Positions 54,117 through 62,670 of a stretch of 64,000 bases of DNA are shown here, in pieces. The stretch comes from DASUHT01 sp038230835 (lineage in GTDB: Bacteria > Actinomycetota > Thermoleophilia > Gaiellales > JAICJC01). Within the stretch, counting starts at the first letter, position 1, and the number at the start of each line of letters is the position of its first letter. The notes below the pieces were generated by a model that was not told where the DNA came from, did no database searches, and saw nothing but the letters and a program-made list of their open reading frames with translations. The stretch spans positions 69,490 through 133,489 of the forward strand of contig JBBRMM010000008.1 in NCBI GenBank assembly GCA_038230835.1, in the 5' to 3' direction. The position numbers were made by a program, and so were the translations under genes.

Positions 54117-54557
54117 ATGCAGGTTCGATCGCTGACTGCGGCGGATGCGGAGGCGATCGCTACCTGGCGGTACGCCGGCCGCGATTCGACCTACGACGTG
54201 ATCGAGCCGGTCACCGATCAGCAGGGAATCTGGGCGGTCGACCACGGCTCAGAGCTCGTGGGGTACTGCTGCTTCGGTGCCGAGGCACGCGTTCCCGGGG
54301 TCGAGGAGGAGGCGGGCACGCTGGATGTCGGCTACGGCCTGCGGCCGGACCTGGTCGGCAGAGGTCTGGGTCGGGGGTTCGTGACCGCGATCCTGGAGTT
54401 CGCCGCGGCGGAGTTCTCTCCGGGCCGGATGCGCGTGCTGATCCTGAGCTGGAACGAGCGCTCGCGCAAGGTGGCGGCGGCGTGCGGGTTCGAGTCGGCC
54501 GGCGTGGTCGCGAGCACGGAGGGAGACTTCCTCGTCCTCACCCGCGGCGTCGGGTGA
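54117..54557 (+). CDS. GNAT family N-acetyltransferase
   Basis: 146-residue GNAT domain of the RimJ/RimL-like type: VRSLTAADAEAIATWRYAGR, GYGLRPDLVGRGLGRGFVTA (acetyl-CoA loop), SWNERSRKVAAACGFES. Substrate unknown. ATG 54117 matches the family start; GTG 54090 is an alternative. Confidence 0.82.
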   Translation: MQVRSLTAADAEAIATWRYAGRDSTYDVIEPVTDQQGIWAVDHGSELVGYCCFGAEARVPGVEEEAGTLDVGYGLRPDLVGRGLGRGFVTAILEFAAAEFSPGRMRVLILSWNERSRKVAAACGFESAGVVASTEGDFLVLTRGVG

Positions 54558-54621
54558 CGGCGGGGTGGCCGGTGCGGGTCGATGCGGGTAGGCTTGAATC
54601 AACCCGCGGGAGGCGTGCACT

Positions 54622-54939
54622 GTGGTCTGCAGGAACTGTGGTCTGTCGCTCGATAGCGAGTACCCCTACTGCCCCTGGTGCGCGGCGTCACAGCAACGCA
54701 AGGCGGTGGCGCTCTTCCCGCCGCACCCCGAGGTCGACGCGCCTGGTCGGGGGTTGCGGGTGTCGCGCTACTTCGACCCGGCTGACGGGCCGCCGCACAC
54801 CCGGCTGAGCGTCTACGACGCCGACGGCCGGGTGACCAGCGTGGTCGCACTGGACGACGCGAGCACCGGCGGTCTGGCCCGCTTCCTGGACGGGCTCGGC
54901 GCGGCCGCTACTTGGATTCGACCGGGAACGAGATCTTGA
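54622..54939 (+). CDS. Zinc-ribbon hypothetical protein
   Basis: 105 residues. An N-terminal zinc ribbon CRNCGLSLDSEYPYCPWC is followed by a beta-rich domain (TRLSVYDADGRVTSVVALDD) with no recognised family. GTG start with GGGAGG upstream; TAGGCT (54589-54594) is a likely -10. Its end overlaps the convergent dodecin gene by 32 bp. Confidence 0.65.
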   Translation: MVCRNCGLSLDSEYPYCPWCAASQQRKAVALFPPHPEVDAPGRGLRVSRYFDPADGPPHTRLSVYDADGRVTSVVALDDASTGGLARFLDGLGAAATWIRPGTRS

Positions 54940-55114
54940 CCAGCGCGTGCCACTGAGAGACGTCGTTGTCCGTCACGTCGCAGGTGACGGAGATGACGTC
55001 CACCCGCGACACGCCGCGGATCGACCGCGACGCCGCGCGCACTGCCTCGCGCACGGCCTCGTCCGAGCTCACGGGCGAGATCCCGATCACCTCGATCACC
55101 TTCGTGACGCCCAT
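54908..55114 (-). CDS. Dodecin family protein
   Basis: 68-residue small protein that forms hollow dodecamers binding flavins: VTKVIEVIGISPVSSDEAVR, EAVRAASRSIRGVSRVDVIS, VTDNDVSQWHALVKISF. The conserved Trp/Gln flavin-stacking region corresponds to SQWHALVK, and R-V-D-V replaces the common W-F-E-V. Begins 2 bp after the aldolase stop, so co-transcribed with fba. Confidence 0.85.
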   Translation of the reverse strand: MGVTKVIEVIGISPVSSDEAVREAVRAASRSIRGVSRVDVISVTCDVTDNDVSQWHALVKISFPVESK

Positions 55115-55116
55115 GG

Positions 55117-56130
55117 TCAGCGCACCCCGGCGGCGTAGAAGTCACGCATCGCGACCATCGACCGCGGCTCGTAGTCACCGGCGTGGCCGGCCTGCCCGAA
55201 CTGCGTCATGCGCTCGGCGATCACCGCCTGCATGGCCGCCCGCGCGGGCTTCAGGTAGTGCCTGGGATCGAACTCGCCCGGCTGCTCGGCCAGCGCCTTG
55301 CGGATCGCGCCGGTGATCGCCAACCGCGAGTCGGTGTCGACGTTCACCTTGCGCACTCCGTGGCGGATACCGAGCTGGATCTCCTCTACCGGAACGCCCC
55401 ATGTCGGCCGGATCTCGCCGCCGTAGAGGTTGATCACGTCGACCAGGTGCTTGGGGACGGACGAGGAGCCGTGCATGACCAGGTGCGTCTCCGGCAGCTT
55501 CTGGTGGATCTCCCGGATCAGGTTCATGGCCAGCACCTCGCCGTCGGGCTTGCGCGTGAACTTGTACGCGCCGTGGCTGGTGCCGATCGCCACCGCGAGC
55601 GCGTCGATGCCGGTGCGCTGCACGAACTCGGCCGCCTGGTCAGGATCGGTCAGGTGCACCTCGCCGGAGCCGTGGCCGTCCTCGATGCCGCCCAGCGTGC
55701 CCAACTCGCCCTCCACGGTCACGCCCACCGCGTGCGCATGGTCGACGACCTCGCGGGTTACCTGGACGTTGTACTCGAAGTCCGACGGCGTCTTGCCGTC
55801 GGCCAGCAGCGAGCCGTCCATCATCACGCTGGTGAAGCCCAGCTCGATGGCCGAGATACAGGTCTCGGCCGAGTTGCCGTGGTCCTGGTGCAGGGCGACG
55901 GGGATCTCGGGGTAGAGCTCCACCGCGGCCAGCATCAGGTGATACAGGAAGCGGTCGTTGGTGTACCCCCGCGCTCCGCGCGAGGCCTGGATGATCACCG
56001 GCGAACGGGTCTCGCGGGCGGCCTCCATGATGGCCTGGATCTGCTCCATGTTGTTGACGTTGAACGCGCCCACGCCATAGCCGCCGGAGGACGCCTCGTC
56101 CAGCAGTTGTCGCATCGAAACCATCGCCAT
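55117..56130 (-). CDS. fba: Class II fructose-bisphosphate aldolase
   Basis: 337-residue zinc aldolase of glycolysis and gluconeogenesis. Zinc and catalytic motifs: VALHQDHGNSAETCISAIEL (His pair, Asp), SVMMDGSLLADGKTP, VEGELGTLGG, AVAIGTSHGAYKF (His), VMHGSSSVPKH (His) and KVNVDTDSRLAITGA. GGGGAG ribosome binding site. Followed by dodecin. Confidence 0.93.
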   Translation of the reverse strand: MAMVSMRQLLDEASSGGYGVGAFNVNNMEQIQAIMEAARETRSPVIIQASRGARGYTNDRFLYHLMLAAVELYPEIPVALHQDHGNSAETCISAIELGFTSVMMDGSLLADGKTPSDFEYNVQVTREVVDHAHAVGVTVEGELGTLGGIEDGHGSGEVHLTDPDQAAEFVQRTGIDALAVAIGTSHGAYKFTRKPDGEVLAMNLIREIHQKLPETHLVMHGSSSVPKHLVDVINLYGGEIRPTWGVPVEEIQLGIRHGVRKVNVDTDSRLAITGAIRKALAEQPGEFDPRHYLKPARAAMQAVIAERMTQFGQAGHAGDYEPRSMVAMRDFYAAGVR

Positions 56131-56181
56131 ACCCGACTCCCCTTCGCTCGTTCCTCGGCGCCATCCTAACCGGCGCCGGAG

Positions 56182-56664
56182 TCAGGCGCGCCCGAAGCTC
56201 CAGTGCTTGTTGCCGAGGAAGCTGAGCGGGGTGACCAGCGCAATCGCAATGGCGGCGGCGATCAACTTGCCGGCTCCGGCCAGTTCGACCAGGCCGGAGA
56301 GGATCGCAAGGTCGGTGGCGAGCGCCGCCAGGCTGACGGTGAGGAAGCGGGCGAGCTGGTGGTGCGGCCGGCCGTCGGCGCCCGCGAACGTCCACGTCCG
56401 GTTCCACATGAAGTTGCTGGCCGCCGATACGGCGAAGGCGATCGCAAACGCCGGCACGTACGGCATCAGCGCGTCGGCGCCGCGGAACACGGCCAGGTTG
56501 ATCGCATACCCCGATGCTCCGACCACGCAGAAACGTGCGAGCTGGGGGATCGACCTCGACGCCGGCGGCGGGCTGAATTCGTAGGTGATCACGCGCACGG
56601 TGATCGACCCGGACTCGTCGGTCACGGTCCGCTCGACGCGGTTGGTCGGTGTGTCTACCCGCAC
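56182..56664 (-). CDS. GtrA family membrane protein
   Basis: 160-residue four-helix membrane protein: QLARFCVVGASGYAINLAVF, FAVSAASNFMWNRTWTF (conserved N-x-x-W-x-R-x-W-T-F), then two more helices and LSFLGNKHWSFG. GtrA proteins are thought to move lipid-linked sugars across the membrane for cell-wall or surface polysaccharide. The GTG start at 56664 lacks a clear ribosome binding site; a later start is possible. Confidence 0.82.
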   Translation of the reverse strand: MRVDTPTNRVERTVTDESGSITVRVITYEFSPPPASRSIPQLARFCVVGASGYAINLAVFRGADALMPYVPAFAIAFAVSAASNFMWNRTWTFAGADGRPHHQLARFLTVSLAALATDLAILSGLVELAGAGKLIAAAIAIALVTPLSFLGNKHWSFGRA

Positions 56665-56708
56665 CTCAATGGCATCGGCAGGCGGCGCCGGCTGCTAAAG
56701 CGCGTTGA

Positions 56709-57305
56709 TCAGCTGGTCGAGCGGGGTGCCGCCGACTCCGCCTCGGTGGGGCGGAACAGGTCGCGCACGCCGGCCTGCGGCCGCGGCCGCTCTACGGTCA
56801 CGTGCATGGGCTGGTCGAGCTTGTCGATCACGCTGCTGACGCCGCCGGACACGCCGGCCATCTCACCGGCCAGGCCGGCCACGTCCTGGCGCAGAGCGGC
56901 CATGCCGGCCGAGATCAGCTCCACCACGAGTTCGAGGTCCTCCACCCGGCCCAGCCGCTCCACCAGCAGGTCGCGGTTGACCTGGTCGATCTGACCGCTG
57001 AGTTCGGCCAGGGTGCGGCGCAGGTCGTCCAGACGGCGGGCGGTGCTGTGCTCGTCGAGCGCCCGCTCGACCGCCCGCTCGAGCCGGTCGGGCAACGTCT
57101 GCTCGAGCGCCGCCGCGGTCGCCCGCAGGTCGTCCACGTGCCCCTCCGCGCGGGCCAGCAGGGTGCGCAGATCGGGCGTAGCCGCCGCCGGCTCACCGGC
57201 CGGCGGCTGCAACTCGTGCTCGCCGCGGGCCTTTGCACGCAGTTCCTGGATACGCCGGTAGAGCTGCGCCTCGGCGTCGGCCATCGGATTGTGCTCGCCG
57301 TCCAC
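56709..57305 (-). CDS. Coiled-coil hypothetical protein
   Basis: 198 residues, strongly helical: RRIQELRAKARGEHEL, then heptad-like LARAEGHVDDLRATAAALEQ and RRLDDLRRTLAELSGQIDQV. The end is Pro/Arg-rich. No membrane segment or known domain. GTG 57305 lies exactly 6 nt after TAGACT (57317-57312), so the start is well supported. Divergent from the FHA gene. Confidence 0.68.
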   Translation of the reverse strand: MDGEHNPMADAEAQLYRRIQELRAKARGEHELQPPAGEPAAATPDLRTLLARAEGHVDDLRATAAALEQTLPDRLERAVERALDEHSTARRLDDLRRTLAELSGQIDQVNRDLLVERLGRVEDLELVVELISAGMAALRQDVAGLAGEMAGVSGGVSSVIDKLDQPMHVTVERPRPQAGVRDLFRPTEAESAAPRSTS

Positions 57306-57372
57306 GTTCGTAGTCTATCCACGTCCGGGGTCGTTGGTAGGCTGCTGCTCGAACCTTTCTGGAGGGCGCCCT

Positions 57373-57771
57373 GTGGACGACGACGACGTCACCTACACCC
57401 GGATCCTGGGACCGCTCGACGAGCTGTCACCGGCCGGCGCGACGGCACGGCGATCGCAGCCGGCGCTGGTCTGGCGCCCGAAGCTCGGCGACGAGCAGGT
57501 GTTCGAGCTGAGCAGCCGCATCGTACGCATCGGCCGGCACGACGAGAACGAGATCATGCTGGCCGGGCCGACGGTGTCCTCCCGACACGCGACGGTGCGG
57601 CGAGAGGCGGTCGGCGCCGTGATCGAGGACGAGGGCAGCCTGAACGGCACGTTCGTCAACGGGCTGCGGATCGAGACGCACCTGCTCGAGGACGGCGACC
57701 ACGTGCAGGTCGGCCCCCACCTGCTGGTCTTCGTCGGGGCGGACGCCGGTGGCGCTACTCCGAGTACCTGA
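57373..57771 (+). CDS. FHA domain protein
   Basis: 132 residues with a C-terminal forkhead-associated domain (about 55-125): RIVRIGRHDENEIMLAGPTV, SSRHATVRRE, GSLNGTFVNGLRI. These are the phospho-threonine-binding residues (G-R, S-x-x-H, N-G). The short acidic N-terminus contains DDDDVTYTRI, a possible phosphorylation site. GTG start behind GGAGGG; extended -10 TGGTAGGCT at 57335-57343. Likely works with a Ser/Thr kinase encoded elsewhere. Confidence 0.85.
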   Translation: MDDDDVTYTRILGPLDELSPAGATARRSQPALVWRPKLGDEQVFELSSRIVRIGRHDENEIMLAGPTVSSRHATVRREAVGAVIEDEGSLNGTFVNGLRIETHLLEDGDHVQVGPHLLVFVGADAGGATPST

Positions 57772-58216
57772 GCTCGGCCCAGGAGGGCACGGGAGCCAGT
57801 TCGACCAGGGGCGAGGTGTCGGTCGGCATGCGGTATCCGAAGCTGCCGGACTGCTCGTCGAAGCTGATGTCGAGCACGCCCGCCTTCACCCGGTGGTCGA
57901 GCCAGCCGCCGCGGAACACGAGCTTGCGCAGCCAGTAGCTGATCGGCTCCGGGTGCAGCGCGTCGATCGCCGGCAGGTGCTCGACCAGGTAGCGCCCGAG
58001 CGGGCTGCACGGCTCCGGCAGCCGGCCGGCGGCGACCAGTGCCACCAGGTCGGTGGTCTCGGCCGCGGAGAGATCGGTCTCGCCGATCAGCTCCAGACGG
58101 CGCGCGGCGGCGGTCACGCGCTGCTCGAAGTCGACCTGCGAAAAGCTGTAGCGGTAGTCGAGGAATTCGACCACGTAGTCGTCGCCGGAGACGTAGTCCG
58201 AATCCGAGTGCTTCAC
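57755..58216 (-). CDS. Hypothetical protein
   Basis: 153 residues, acidic: DDYVVEFLDYRYSFSQVDFE, RRLELIGETDLSAAETTDLV, YWLRKLVFRGGWLDHRVKAG, then SFGYRMPTDTSPLVELAPVP. No family recognised. GTG start fixed by TACACT 7 nt upstream. Overlaps the end of the convergent FHA gene by 17 bp. Confidence 0.65.
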   Translation of the reverse strand: MKHSDSDYVSGDDYVVEFLDYRYSFSQVDFEQRVTAAARRLELIGETDLSAAETTDLVALVAAGRLPEPCSPLGRYLVEHLPAIDALHPEPISYWLRKLVFRGGWLDHRVKAGVLDISFDEQSGSFGYRMPTDTSPLVELAPVPSWAELRYSE

Positions 58217-58232
58217 CGAGAGGAGTGTACCG

Positions 58233-58577
58233 ATGCCCCGGATCACCCTTGAGCGCGGCCCGGTGGTGTGCGAGCGCGGCGTGCTTGCGATCACGCCCTG
58301 GACACGCTCCAAGGGGTTGCTCGGCCGGGCCGGTCTCGACCCGGATGAGGGGTTGTGGATCCAGCCCACCAACTCGATCCACATGTTCTTTATGCGCTTT
58401 GCGATCGACGTCGTGTACGCGGCCGCTGACGGCCGGGTGCTGAAGCTGGTGCGCCGGATCCGGCCCTGGAGGGTGTCGTTCTGCCGCGGTGCGAAGGTGG
58501 CGCTCGAGCTGCCGGTGGGCGCGATCGACCGCTGCGGCGTGCAGGTGGGCGACCACCTGGTGATCGAGCACACCTAG
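58233..58577 (+). CDS. DUF192 family protein
   Basis: 114-residue DUF192 domain: GVLAITPWTRSKGLLGRAGL, the hallmark NSIHMFFMRFAIDVVYAAAD, RVLKLVRRIRPWR, and ALELPVGAIDRCGVQVGD. Unlike many members it has no signal peptide. GAGAGGAG precedes the ATG. Function of the family is unknown. Confidence 0.88.
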   Translation: MPRITLERGPVVCERGVLAITPWTRSKGLLGRAGLDPDEGLWIQPTNSIHMFFMRFAIDVVYAAADGRVLKLVRRIRPWRVSFCRGAKVALELPVGAIDRCGVQVGDHLVIEHT

Positions 58578-58618
58578 CCGGCCGGGAACCCCGGCGGCCC
58601 GTGCGGGGTCGAACGGGT

Positions 58619-59080
58619 ATGACGCCTCGACATGCAGCGATCGTGCTGGCCGCCTTGGTGGTGGTGGTAGGTGGGTCGGCGGCTGCCGCCGGGGCCTTCA
58701 GCGCCGACACGGTCGTCTCTCACCGGGTCGGGCCGTTCGTGCCGGGCGGCCCGCGGGCCGCAGCGGTCGTACCGCACGACGGCCTGCTCGACGTGCACCC
58801 GGTGTCGCCGTCCCAACTCTCGGTGGGTGTCGCCGGCGGCGCGCACGCCACCGTCAGCTGGTGGAGCGGGGTCGCGCCCTGCGCCGAGCTCAGCCACGTC
58901 GCAGTCGCCCGGCAGGGACACCTGATTCGGATCACGGTCTACGAGGGGGCGGCCCCGGGCGCGGACGCCTGCATCGAGATCGCCCAGCTGAAGAGCTTCC
59001 GAGTCGACCTGCGGAGCCTGCCGTCGGGGACGTACCACGTGGTGGCCGGGACACGGCGGGCAACGCTGCGGGCGGGGTAG
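58619..59080 (+). CDS. Small secreted hypothetical protein
   Basis: 153 residues with a signal peptide or anchor (AAIVLAALVVVVGGSAAAAG), then a beta-rich domain with two Cys (GVAPCAELSH, ADACIEIAQL) likely to pair. No family recognised. Start at ATG 58619 chosen for the signal peptide. Confidence 0.55.
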   Translation: MTPRHAAIVLAALVVVVGGSAAAAGAFSADTVVSHRVGPFVPGGPRAAAVVPHDGLLDVHPVSPSQLSVGVAGGAHATVSWWSGVAPCAELSHVAVARQGHLIRITVYEGAAPGADACIEIAQLKSFRVDLRSLPSGTYHVVAGTRRATLRAG

Positions 59081-59126
59081 GTCGGCATGACGTCCGCGCT
59101 GCCCCCGGGGACTGCCCCGGGGCCGT

Positions 59127-60302
59127 CTATCGCGTCGCCGCAAGCAGGCTCTCCAACTCCTGGACCGCGCGCACCCCGCCGCCGTAGCTCGCGACCACGG
59201 AGGCCATCTCGTCGGCGGCGGATCGCAGCGACGGCGACGTCAGCGCCTCGCCGACCGCGGCTCGGATCTGATCGGGCCCGGCGTCGGTTGGCAGGGTCAG
59301 CGCCAGGCCCAGCTCAGCGGCCCGCGCGGCGTTGCCGGGCTGGTCGCGGCCGAGCGGAATGCAGACCAACGGCACGGCGTGTGCGAACGCCGCCATCAGC
59401 GTGCCGGTGCCGGCGTGGGTCACCACCACCGCCGTGTGTGGGAGCACGGTCACGTGCGGGATGTAGCGGCGCACCTCCATCCCCGCCGGGGCCTTCAGCT
59501 CCGCCGGATCGAGCTCGAGCCCGGTCGTCGCGAGCACGTGGACGGGGAGGTCGGCCAGTGCGCGCAGGATCCGCTCCATCGGCTCCTCGTGGTGCATGTA
59601 CTGCGAGCTCAGGCTGACCACGACGAGCGGCACAGGGTCGTTGGGGGGCCAGGGCAGATCCCACTCGGCTGTGCTCGGCTCCTCCTCGAAGATCGGCCCG
59701 ACGTGCACGATCTTCGGGTCGGCGGCCGGGCGCGCGTCGAACTCCGCCGGCATCACCATCAGCTCGCGGTCGCAGCGGCGCCCGAGCTCGACGAACACCG
59801 TGTCGCGGGCGGGCTCGAGCGGCGGCTGACCGAGACCGCTGCGAATCTCGTTGACGCGATCGAATCCCCATTGGCCCCAGATCTCAGGGTCGCCGTGGAA
59901 GCTGCGTGTGGTGTGGACGATGGCGGCGAGAGGCGTTGCAAGCGCCTGCGCCGCGCAGAGCGTGGACAGCAGCATGCCGTCCACCACCAGCACGTCCGGC
60001 ATGCTCTCGGCGGCCTCGGTGGCGAGCGCCGTGGGCAGCGTCTGGCCGAGAAAGGTCTCGCCCAGGTACTCGCGCTGCTCTTCGGCCGCCCGGCCAGCGG
60101 ACGGGTCGAACTCCGCCCTCGCTGGGAAGGGCCGCCATGTGCAGCCGGCCCGCTCGATGCGTGCGCGGTGCAGCCGTGGCGCGAGCACCAGGACATCGTG
60201 CCCGCGCGCGGCGAGCATGCGGCCGATGCCGATGGCGGGGTTCACCCCCCCGCCGGCTTGCCAGGTCACGATCAGGAACCGGCCTGCATGCGGTGCGTCC
60301 AC
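59127..60302 (-). CDS. Glycosyltransferase, UGT/MGT type
   Basis: 391-residue GT-B glycosyltransferase (GT1-like). N-terminal FLIVTWQAGGGVNPAIGIGR; donor-binding C-terminal motif with VRRYIPHVTVLPHTAVVVTH, AGTGTLMAAFAHAVPLVCIP and LGRDQPGNAARAAELGLALT. Members glycosylate small lipophilic acceptors; the acceptor is unknown. GTG 60302 lies 6 nt after TATCCT (60314-60309). Confidence 0.88.
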   Translation of the reverse strand: MDAPHAGRFLIVTWQAGGGVNPAIGIGRMLAARGHDVLVLAPRLHRARIERAGCTWRPFPARAEFDPSAGRAAEEQREYLGETFLGQTLPTALATEAAESMPDVLVVDGMLLSTLCAAQALATPLAAIVHTTRSFHGDPEIWGQWGFDRVNEIRSGLGQPPLEPARDTVFVELGRRCDRELMVMPAEFDARPAADPKIVHVGPIFEEEPSTAEWDLPWPPNDPVPLVVVSLSSQYMHHEEPMERILRALADLPVHVLATTGLELDPAELKAPAGMEVRRYIPHVTVLPHTAVVVTHAGTGTLMAAFAHAVPLVCIPLGRDQPGNAARAAELGLALTLPTDAGPDQIRAAVGEALTSPSLRSAADEMASVVASYGGGVRAVQELESLLAATR

Positions 60303-60364
60303 CCCCCGAGGATATCGCGTCAGGGGGCGAGCTCCGCGGGTTGTTCGGTGAAACAGCGTTCGAA

Positions 60365-60385
60365 GTGCAACAACTTCTGTTGCAC
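60365..60385. promoter_or_regulatory. Perfect 8-bp dyad upstream of response regulator
   Basis: GTGCAACA-ACTTC-TGTTGCAC in an AT-richer stretch between the divergent glycosyltransferase and response-regulator genes. Good candidate operator; could also be a short hairpin in the leader. Confidence 0.45.
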
Positions 60386-60528
60386 GTCTTCCATTTCGAG
60401 AAAACGTCGGCTACCTTGAGTTTCGTGCTCCGAGGCGGCCGGGGCGGCAGGTACACCCAGTGCCGGTCACCGACGCGTGGCGATCCCTCGCGCGAACCCG
60501 GCCGCGATCAGACAAGGAGCCATTCCCC

Positions 60529-61236
60529 GTGGCTGAATCAACCGTGCTCGTCGTGGACGACGAGCCCCGCATCGTGGAATTTCTGTCCGAGAACCTCCGC
60601 GCCGACGACTTCGTGGTGCTGACCGCCTCAACCGGTGGAGAAGCGTTTGAGCTGCTCGAGCGCGCTCGCCCCGATGTCGTTCTGCTGGACGTCGTCTTGC
60701 CCGACATGACAGGGCACGAGGTGTGCAAGCGAATGCGAGCCGCCGACGGCATCAACGACCCCTGGAACCCGGATCTCCCGATCATCATGCTCTCGGCCAA
60801 GGCCGAGCCCACCGATCGAGTTCGCGGACTCACGCGAGGTGCCGACGACTATGTGACAAAGCCCTTTCACTACCCCGAGTTGCTCGCGCGTATCGGGGTT
60901 GCGATCAAGCGCTCGACCCGCGACCGCGACCGGCACGTGCTGGGCGTCGGCGACCTGGTCGTGAATACCCTGTCCCGTGAGGTCACTGTTGGTGGAATGT
61001 CCGTGGCCCTGTCCGCCAAGGAGTTTCAGTTGCTGGCCACGCTGGCGGCCGAGCCTGACCGAGTCTTTTCCAAGCGCGAGCTGTTGGAGACGGTGTGGGA
61101 ATTTCGGTCGCACGGTCGCACGCGAACGCTCGATTCCCATGCCAGCCGGTTGCGGCAGAAGCTGGGGGCGCACTCCGATCGGGAGTGGATCGTAAACCAG
61201 TGGGGTGTCGGCTACCGGCTCCATCGACAGGGATGA
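60529..61236 (+). CDS. OmpR/PhoB-type response regulator
   Basis: 235 residues. Receiver domain: acidic VVDDEPRIVEF, phospho-acceptor Asp in VVLLDVVLPDMTG, and the Lys of DDYVTKPFHYPELLARI. C-terminal winged helix: LSAKEFQLLATLAAEPDRVF, RTRTLDSHASRLRQKLG, VNQWGVGYRL. GTG 60529 follows AAGGAG; the upstream ATG frame is not needed. Stop overlaps the histidine-kinase start (ATGA), but that kinase is frameshifted. Confidence 0.92.
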   Translation: MAESTVLVVDDEPRIVEFLSENLRADDFVVLTASTGGEAFELLERARPDVVLLDVVLPDMTGHEVCKRMRAADGINDPWNPDLPIIMLSAKAEPTDRVRGLTRGADDYVTKPFHYPELLARIGVAIKRSTRDRDRHVLGVGDLVVNTLSREVTVGGMSVALSAKEFQLLATLAAEPDRVFSKRELLETVWEFRSHGRTRTLDSHASRLRQKLGAHSDREWIVNQWGVGYRLHRQG

Positions 61237-62014
61237 CGGGGCGATTGATCCAGCTTCCGGGTCGTCGCCGGCGGGCCGATCGCATGGAGCACATGGCTCG
61301 CAGCGTCGAGGAGATGGCGGAGCGCCTCGCGCGCGAGGAGCACGCACGCGCGCGGTTCATCTCCAAGGTCAGCCACGAGCTGCGAACGCCGCTCACGGTG
61401 GTCAAGGGGTACGTTTCACGTTGCAGCGCAGTGAGCAGGATCCGGACCGGCTGGCGAAACTCGAGGTGATCAACGGCGAATGCGAGCGGCTCGCCTACCT
61501 CGTCGAGGACCTCCTGGAACTGTCGCGGGCGCAGGTCGGCGAGCTTCGTGTGTCGGCGGAGCGCTTCGAATTGCGGCGATGCGTGGAGGATGTGGTCGAC
61601 GGACTGCGCACGGTGGCCGAGCATCGCGAGGTCGGCGTCGAAGTTGTCTGGGACGGTGCCCCGGCGCAGGTGCTGGGGGATGAGAACCGGGTGCGTCAGA
61701 TCCTTGCGAACCTGCTCACGAACGGCATCAAATATGCGCCGCCCGAGACGGTCGTGACCGTACGAGGTGACAGTACCGGTGACATGCTGCGGGTGGCGGT
61801 CGAGGATCGCGGCCGTGGCATCGCCGAGTGCGACCTTCCGCACATCTTCGACGAGTTCTTCCAGGCCCGTGATCGCGCCGAGCCCGGGGCTGGACTCGGA
61901 CTCGCGATTGCCCGCGAGTTGGCAGAGGCCCACGGCGGGCGGATCGATGTGCTCAGCGGACGCGGCAGCGGAACCTGTTTCACGCTCAGTCTGCCGGCCT
62001 GGAGGGAGTCGTGA
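61233..62014 (+). pseudogene. Frameshifted sensor histidine kinase
   Basis: Partner of the adjacent response regulator. The first frame carries MEHMARSVEEMAERLAREEH and the H box ISKVSHELRTPLTVVKGYV, then derails at about 61413-61416 and stops at 61469. One base out of phase the kinase continues FTLQRSEQDPDRLAKLEVIN, N box QILANLLTNGIKYAPPE, and G boxes VEDRGRGI and GAGLGLAIARELAEAHGG, stopping at 62014. One deleted base explains it. No membrane or sensor domain is present, so it would be a soluble kinase. Confidence 0.82.
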
Positions 62015-62670
62015 TCGGTCCGGCGAGCGTGAGATCGCGGCCGATTGGGCGCGTGCTCGACGAGGTGTCCGACGGAGTGGTGGTGGTGCCGGCACCGTTC
62101 GGTCCCTCCGGGCTGCCCGATCTGAGCGGGGCCGCCGAGCTGCATCGCTCACGGTTGCCCGGTATCGGAGCGCGCTTCAGCGCGGGAATCGCAACCAGGG
62201 CCCAGGCCGAGGGCTGGTCGACGATCGAGCTGCTCGGACTACTGGCCGCGGTTGAGGAGCGATGCTGTCTGTGGGTGGTGTCCGGGCGTTCGTTTCGGCG
62301 TCGGTCCATCGTACGCCGCTGGCAGCCGTCGGGGCTCGTCGCCGATGGCGAGTCGAACGCCGCCCTGGTGTCGCGGGTCACCGATGCGCGCAGTCGGAGA
62401 CTGGTGTGCGTCGCCGGACTGGCCGGCGGCGGCGGCGCCGGGCGGGCGCTGCTGGCCGGGCTCGCGGAGGCCGGTGCGCGGGTTGGCAACGTCGATCCCG
62501 CCTCTGCGCCGGCCGGTCGCTGGTCGATTCAGCTGCTGACCGGGCCGGCGCTCGCCCCGGACGATTTCTCGAGTCTGCGCGAGCGTGTCGCGGCGGCCCC
62601 TCGCTGCGGCTGGTGCCGGGTCCCGGTGCTGGGCACCGCCTGCAGCCGGTGCACGGCGGCTGGATCGTGA
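62011..62670 (+). CDS. Hypothetical protein with C-terminal Cys pairs
   Basis: 219 residues of no recognised family. The centre has LVCVAGLAGGGGAGRALLAG, reminiscent of a nucleotide-binding loop but without Lys. The C-terminus has CGWCRVPVLGTACSRC, a likely zinc ribbon. GTG start overlaps the kinase stop and its own stop overlaps the SAF gene start (GTGA), so it is translated with both. Confidence 0.65.
   Translation: MIGPASVRSRPIGRVLDEVSDGVVVVPAPFGPSGLPDLSGAAELHRSRLPGIGARFSAGIATRAQAEGWSTIELLGLLAAVEERCCLWVVSGRSFRRRSIVRRWQPSGLVADGESNAALVSRVTDARSRRLVCVAGLAGGGGAGRALLAGLAEAGARVGNVDPASAPAGRWSIQLLTGPALAPDDFSSLRERVAAAPRCGWCRVPVLGTACSRCTAAGS

Noticed and set aside
61410..61416. Programmed ribosomal frameshift in the histidine kinase
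   Set aside because: No slippery heptamer or following stem is evident; a missing base is simpler.
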